Below are positions 60,476 through 64,000 of a stretch of 64,000 nucleotides of DNA, piece by piece; within the stretch, counting starts at the first letter, position 1; the number at the start of each line of letters is the position of its first letter. The translations under genes were made by a program, and so were the position numbers. The notes under the pieces are model-generated. The model ran no database searches. It was not told the origin of the DNA and was given only the letters and a program-made list of their open reading frames with translations. Source of the DNA: Litorimonas sp964610115. GTDB lineage: Bacteria > Pseudomonadota > Alphaproteobacteria > Caulobacterales > Maricaulaceae. Where the stretch lies: positions 26,352-90,351 of the forward strand of contig CAZSUW010000002.1 in the NCBI GenBank assembly GCA_964610115.1, written 5' to 3'.

Positions 60476-62607
60476 TTTGACACCGTATCGACATCGGCTT
60501 GTCCAAGGACATAGGCGCGAATCGCTTCCATTTGATCTGCGTCTAAAACATCGGCGAAGCTGACCATGCCGTTTTCCTGCAAGAGGCCATCATGAACGAC
60601 CTCATACCAAAACTCTTGATCGCCCGTGTAAGCGCTCCAGCGCAAGTCGGGCAGCACGCCAGAGCTGCGCGCGAACGTGCCATGGCAAACGGCACAATTA
60701 CGTGAATAATGTACGGCCCCTTCGGCCAGCAGGGTCTCGTCACCAAAGGCCTCACCCTGCGGTTGACGCGCGATTGGTGTCATTTCGACCATCGGAATTT
60801 CAGCGGACCCGCCGAGCTTAAAAGTCACCACCTTACCAACGGTTGGGCCCACAACGGAATCATATCCGAACCCAACAGCCAGAGCATATGCGCTGCCCCA
60901 CCCCGTCGTGATCGTCACATATTGCTCACCATCAATCATATAGCTTCCGGGTCCTGATGCCCCGCCGGATTTCAAATCAGCGTCCCAGACCTTTTCGCCG
61001 GTGGCCGCATCATAGGCCGCAAAAGTCCCGCCTAATTGTCCCTGAAACACTAACCCGCCCGCCGTGGACAGCACGCCACCATTCCACGCATTGTCATGCT
61101 CTACAGTCCAGCGCGGTTCTTGTTTGATCGGATCCCACGCAATCAAACGCCCTTTTAACATGGGGCGCAGCATTTGCGTCTGTAGCCCTTCCGGCAGGAC
61201 AGGCGGCACGCCTTCGGCAAAGTTGATGCCCGTATTCCATTTGGTTGGGTTTTCGTCCTCATAGGGATCAACCACATAAGCCTGCGGGATTTCCTGCGCA
61301 GGAATATAGGCCAGATTCAGCTCGGGATTAAACGCCATGGGATGCCAGTTATGCGCCCCTAGCGGGCCCGGCGTTTGAAGGAAGCTGGTTGATTGATCGC
61401 GGGCTTCGGCGGTTACGATTGGACGTCCGCTTTCATCTAATCCTTCCGTCCAGTTTTGCGGAACGAAATTATTTCCGCTGATGAACGCGCCCGTCTCCGC
61501 ATCAATCACATAGAAGAAGCCGTTCTTCGGCGCTTGCATGGCAATGCGTCGGCTTTCGCCACCGTCCCCAATAGGCAGGTCTGCCAAAATGATTGTCTGC
61601 GTCGCTGTATAATCCCACGTATCCCCCGGCGTGGTTTGGAAATGCCAGGCATATTTCCCTGTATCCGCATCGACAGCCACTATGCTGGAGAGGAAGAGAT
61701 TGTCCAAACCGGACGGATCCCGGCGTTCCCAATTCCACGGGCTTCCATTGCCGACACCGAACAGGATCCGGTCGTGGACTTCATCATAAACGATAGAATC
61801 CCAAACCGTGCCGCCGCCGCCATCGGTTTTCCACTTCCCTGTATCGCCCCAGCTTACATTCCCAATCGTTTCAAAGGCGGCGTCTGAGACCGCACCGTCC
61901 GGCTGTTTATTCGGATTAGGCACGGTATAGAACCGCCAGATCATATCGCCATTATCCACGTCATAAGCACTGATATAGCCGCGCACGCCCAATTCAGCCC
62001 CACCATTACCGATCAGCACTTTACCGTCGACCACGCGCGGCGCGCCTGTGATCGTATAAGGCTTGGACTGATCTACAGTGACTTTTGACCAGACCAGATC
62101 GCCTGTTTTTGCGTCCAGGGCCTGAAGACGCCCATCAATAACGCCAACAAAGATTTTACCATCATAAACGGCGACGCCGCGGTTAACGACATCGCAGCAC
62201 GCCTTTGCCCCCACCGCCTTATCAACATCCGGGTCATGCACCCAAAGCTCTTCGCCTGTCTTAGCATCAAGCGCGTAAACTATGGACCAAGCCGAAGTGA
62301 CATACATGACTCCATCGACAACGATTGGTGTGCTTTCGACCCCCCGATTTGTAGCGAGGTCGTAAGTCCAGGCGACGCCCAAGTCGGAAATCGTATCGCG
62401 GTTAATTTGATCGAGCGCGCTATGGCGCTGCTCATCATAGGTTCCACCATAGGAAAGCCATTCAGCCTGCGCGGAGGCCGCCTTTATGCGATCAGTATCA
62501 ACGTCAGCAAAACGTAATGGCTCTGAGCCCGATTGCGAGCAGGCGGACACAGACAGTGACACCAATCCAAAAAGGCTCATCGCCATTAATGCCTGACGCA
62601 TTTGCAC
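60472..62607 (-). CDS. PQQ-dependent quinohaemoprotein alcohol dehydrogenase
   Basis: A 711-residue periplasmic enzyme of the methanol/ethanol dehydrogenase group with a fused cytochrome c. The signal has a lipobox-like end (LSVSAC). Beta-propeller W-motifs, the neighbouring cysteine pair in KACCDVVNRG (vicinal disulphide at the PQQ) and DNAWNGGVLSTAGGLVFQG are visible. The C-terminal haem site is CAVCH beginning at Cys638. It oxidises primary alcohols and passes electrons to a cytochrome, and so depends on the Ccm system. Confidence 0.92.
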   Translation of the reverse strand: MQMRQALMAMSLFGLVSLSVSACSQSGSEPLRFADVDTDRIKAASAQAEWLSYGGTYDEQRHSALDQINRDTISDLGVAWTYDLATNRGVESTPIVVDGVMYVTSAWSIVYALDAKTGEELWVHDPDVDKAVGAKACCDVVNRGVAVYDGKIFVGVIDGRLQALDAKTGDLVWSKVTVDQSKPYTITGAPRVVDGKVLIGNGGAELGVRGYISAYDVDNGDMIWRFYTVPNPNKQPDGAVSDAAFETIGNVSWGDTGKWKTDGGGGTVWDSIVYDEVHDRILFGVGNGSPWNWERRDPSGLDNLFLSSIVAVDADTGKYAWHFQTTPGDTWDYTATQTIILADLPIGDGGESRRIAMQAPKNGFFYVIDAETGAFISGNNFVPQNWTEGLDESGRPIVTAEARDQSTSFLQTPGPLGAHNWHPMAFNPELNLAYIPAQEIPQAYVVDPYEDENPTKWNTGINFAEGVPPVLPEGLQTQMLRPMLKGRLIAWDPIKQEPRWTVEHDNAWNGGVLSTAGGLVFQGQLGGTFAAYDAATGEKVWDADLKSGGASGPGSYMIDGEQYVTITTGWGSAYALAVGFGYDSVVGPTVGKVVTFKLGGSAEIPMVEMTPIARQPQGEAFGDETLLAEGAVHYSRNCAVCHGTFARSSGVLPDLRWSAYTGDQEFWYEVVHDGLLQENGMVSFADVLDADQMEAIRAYVLGQADVDTVSN

Positions 62608-62793
62608 TCTCCCCTATCCAAGCGGGCGGCACAATTTGTGCTTCATCCAACGCTCCGTCTCTTAAAGCGCAATTCAGCCCAAAGGCCAAACCGGCAGACT
62701 AATAGATCGCGTGCATGTTGCGCCCTTTTGGCTTGGGCTTTGGGATTGGCCTTTGGGCTTGGTAAGTCCGCTGGACAGCGTTAGGCAGTCCCC

Positions 62794-63801
62794 ATGCGAC
62801 GATTGGATATACATATTCGAGATAGCGACGCCTTGGACGTCGTGATCAAGGCCGTTCGGGCGGCAAACCCTGTCGATTACTATGTTGTTCAGCCCGAACA
62901 GCAAGACCGCCGGATTATCACCGTCCTGCTTGAAGACGGCACGGGCCAGACGCTGATGGACAATATTCAACAAGCGATGGAAGGTGAGAAAAACTGGCGC
63001 GTCTCTCTCATGCCGATCGAAGCGACAGCGCCTCGGATCGAAGAGAAGAAAAAAGAAAAGAAGAACAAGCAAACGCGCAAACAGGCGCTGCGCGAAGAAA
63101 TCCTGCAAGATATTGCGTCCGGTGCGAAGCTCGATCGTGATTTTATGATCATGGTTGTCCTTTCGACCGTTGTGGCCGCGATTGGGCTTCATTCCAATTC
63201 TATCGCCGGCGTCATTGGCGCCATGGTAATCGCTCCGCTTTTGGGCCCAATTCTTGGGTTTTCTTTTGCCGCTGCTTTAGGCGACCGCGCGCTTTTGATC
63301 GGATCCACGAAAACGTTAGGCGTAGGCGTCGCCTTGGCTCTTGTCTTTAGCGTCGCCATCTCTTTGATGATTGACGTGGACCTACAAAGCCCCGAGTTAA
63401 TCTCACGGGCTGAAGTCCGACTGGACGGCATGGCGTTAGCGATTGCGGCGGGCTGCGCAGCAGCCTTATCCATGGCGCGAGGTCAAGGATCCGCCCTCGT
63501 CGGCGTCATGGTGGCGGCAGCTCTCCTCCCGCCGGGTGCCGCTATTGGTTTGTTCCTGGGCAGCGGCGAATATGCTCTGGCCTCGCGCGCCTCACTCTTA
63601 CTCGCTCTCAATGTGGCCAGCCTCGTTTTTTCGGCTCTGGTCGTGTTCAGGCTCAGAAAGATCAGGCCTCGCACATGGATCGAACAAAAAGACGCTGACC
63701 GGGCGAGCCTGATCAATCTTGTTTTATCCGTGATCGTTTTGGTCGCTTGTATCGTGCTGATTACGGTCTTGGACCTTGGGTCAAATATCTCTGTAGGCTG
63801 A
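62794..63801 (+). CDS. DUF389/TIGR00341-family membrane protein
   Basis: A 335-residue protein with a soluble N-terminal half (about 100 residues, ending in the basic run EEKKKEKKNKQTRK) and several C-terminal helices containing the family segments SNSIAGVIGAMVIAPLLGPILG and GVMVAAALLPPGAAIGLF. The biochemical role of the family is unknown. It is divergent from the PQQ dehydrogenase gene, with a 186-bp gap. Confidence 0.9.
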   Translation: MRRLDIHIRDSDALDVVIKAVRAANPVDYYVVQPEQQDRRIITVLLEDGTGQTLMDNIQQAMEGEKNWRVSLMPIEATAPRIEEKKKEKKNKQTRKQALREEILQDIASGAKLDRDFMIMVVLSTVVAAIGLHSNSIAGVIGAMVIAPLLGPILGFSFAAALGDRALLIGSTKTLGVGVALALVFSVAISLMIDVDLQSPELISRAEVRLDGMALAIAAGCAAALSMARGQGSALVGVMVAAALLPPGAAIGLFLGSGEYALASRASLLLALNVASLVFSALVVFRLRKIRPRTWIEQKDADRASLINLVLSVIVLVACIVLITVLDLGSNISVG

Positions 63802-63820
63802 TAATCGCGCAGCGTATTGG

Positions 63821-63882
63821 CGCGCTTACGCACTTCGGAGGTTTGCTATTTTTGATCCCCCGGATCAAAAATTCCCGCCTAT
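63821..63882. repeat. Copy 1 of a 62-bp palindrome-bearing repeat
   Basis: Identical to 63934-63995 except for one base. It contains the hairpin ATTTTTGATCC-CCC-GGATCAAAAAT (11-bp arms). It is in the non-coding end of the window after the DUF389 gene and resembles REP-type elements. Confidence 0.85.
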
Positions 63883-63933
63883 GGGCTGGGTCTGCTATTT
63901 GAGGATGTGGGTTATACGTTACGTCCTGACCGT

Positions 63934-63995
63934 CGCGCTTACGCGCTTCGGAGGTTTGCTATTTTTGATCCCCCGGATCAAAAATTCCCGCCTAT
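63934..63995. repeat. Copy 2 of the 62-bp palindrome-bearing repeat
   Basis: Second copy, 113 bp from the first and in the same orientation, with the same 11-bp-arm hairpin. The array may continue beyond the window. Confidence 0.85.
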
Positions 63996-64000
63996 AGCGG

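Noticed and set aside
63821..63995. CRISPR array
   Set aside because: Only two copies of 62 bp with a strong internal palindrome and a 51-bp spacing, no cas genes; a palindromic repeat element is more likely.

Overview
The window looks like chromosomal DNA of a marine or aquatic alphaproteobacterium, most likely from the Caulobacterales/Maricaulales side (Hyphomonadaceae-like). The grounds are an ALAS-type hemA, a complete fixL-fixJ-fixK set beside cbb3 oxidase genes, TonB-dependent receptors of the Xanthomonas/Caulobacter type, and LacI-controlled glycan loci carrying tryptophan-halogenase-family genes. The lineage is an inference; no rRNA or tRNA was seen. The sequence contains one scaffold gap of 100 N (6421-6520).

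Layout. (1) 1-4.4 kb: a uronate catabolism locus with an SDR reductase of the KduD/DhuD type (cut by the window edge), an RpiB/LacA/LacB-family isomerase, a LacI regulator and a secreted beta-helix protein; a shared 10-bp operator-like motif sits in both promoter regions. (2) 4.4-7.1 kb: a lipoprotein joining a DUF305 domain to an LVIVD-type propeller, interrupted by the assembly gap. (3) 7.2-21.3 kb: a low-oxygen island with hemN, ccoNOQP, ccoGHIS, a small secreted CHVFC-motif protein, fixK, a receiver-like fixT candidate, fixJ, fixL and hemA. FNR/FixK-type boxes precede hemN, ccoN, the small secreted protein and the fixT candidate. (4) 21.4-28 kb: an HxD...H cupin/JmjC-like protein, an acetate-type symporter with its DUF4212 partner, HupE and an M3 peptidase. 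(5) 28-32.1 kb: cytochrome c maturation genes ccmG, F, H and I, needed to attach haem to CcoO and CcoP. (6) 32.2-38.3 kb: a dipeptide epimerase, a Zrg-like zinc uptake operon (DUF2796, DUF3299, ABC ATPase, permease) and an SDR protein without the usual Tyr/Lys. (7) 38.4-52.4 kb: a glycan locus with LacI, four overlapping halogenase-family genes (one stripped of its catalytic residues), a large TonB receptor, a GH3 glucosidase and a small secreted companion. (8) 52.5-64 kb: an aldehyde dehydrogenase, a BlaI/BlaR1-like pair with an unusual repeat-rich extension, a second TonB-type receptor, an acyl-CoA dehydrogenase overlapping a PQQ quinohaemoprotein dehydrogenase, a DUF389 protein, and two copies of a 62-bp palindromic repeat at the right edge.

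How the parts fit: the oxygen island reads as a closed circuit. FixL (all haem-pocket residues present) phosphorylates FixJ, FixJ drives fixK, and FixK would act on boxes at the oxidase genes and at the fixT candidate, which in Caulobacter feeds back on FixL. hemA, hemN and the ccm genes supply the haem and cytochrome chemistry. The two LacI loci appear to import and process glycans, the first acting on uronic-acid products and the second probably on beta-glucosides. The most unusual material is the four-gene halogenase cassette with its embedded pseudoenzyme, the FNR-boxed small secreted protein, and the heptad-repeat extension of the BlaR1-like protease.
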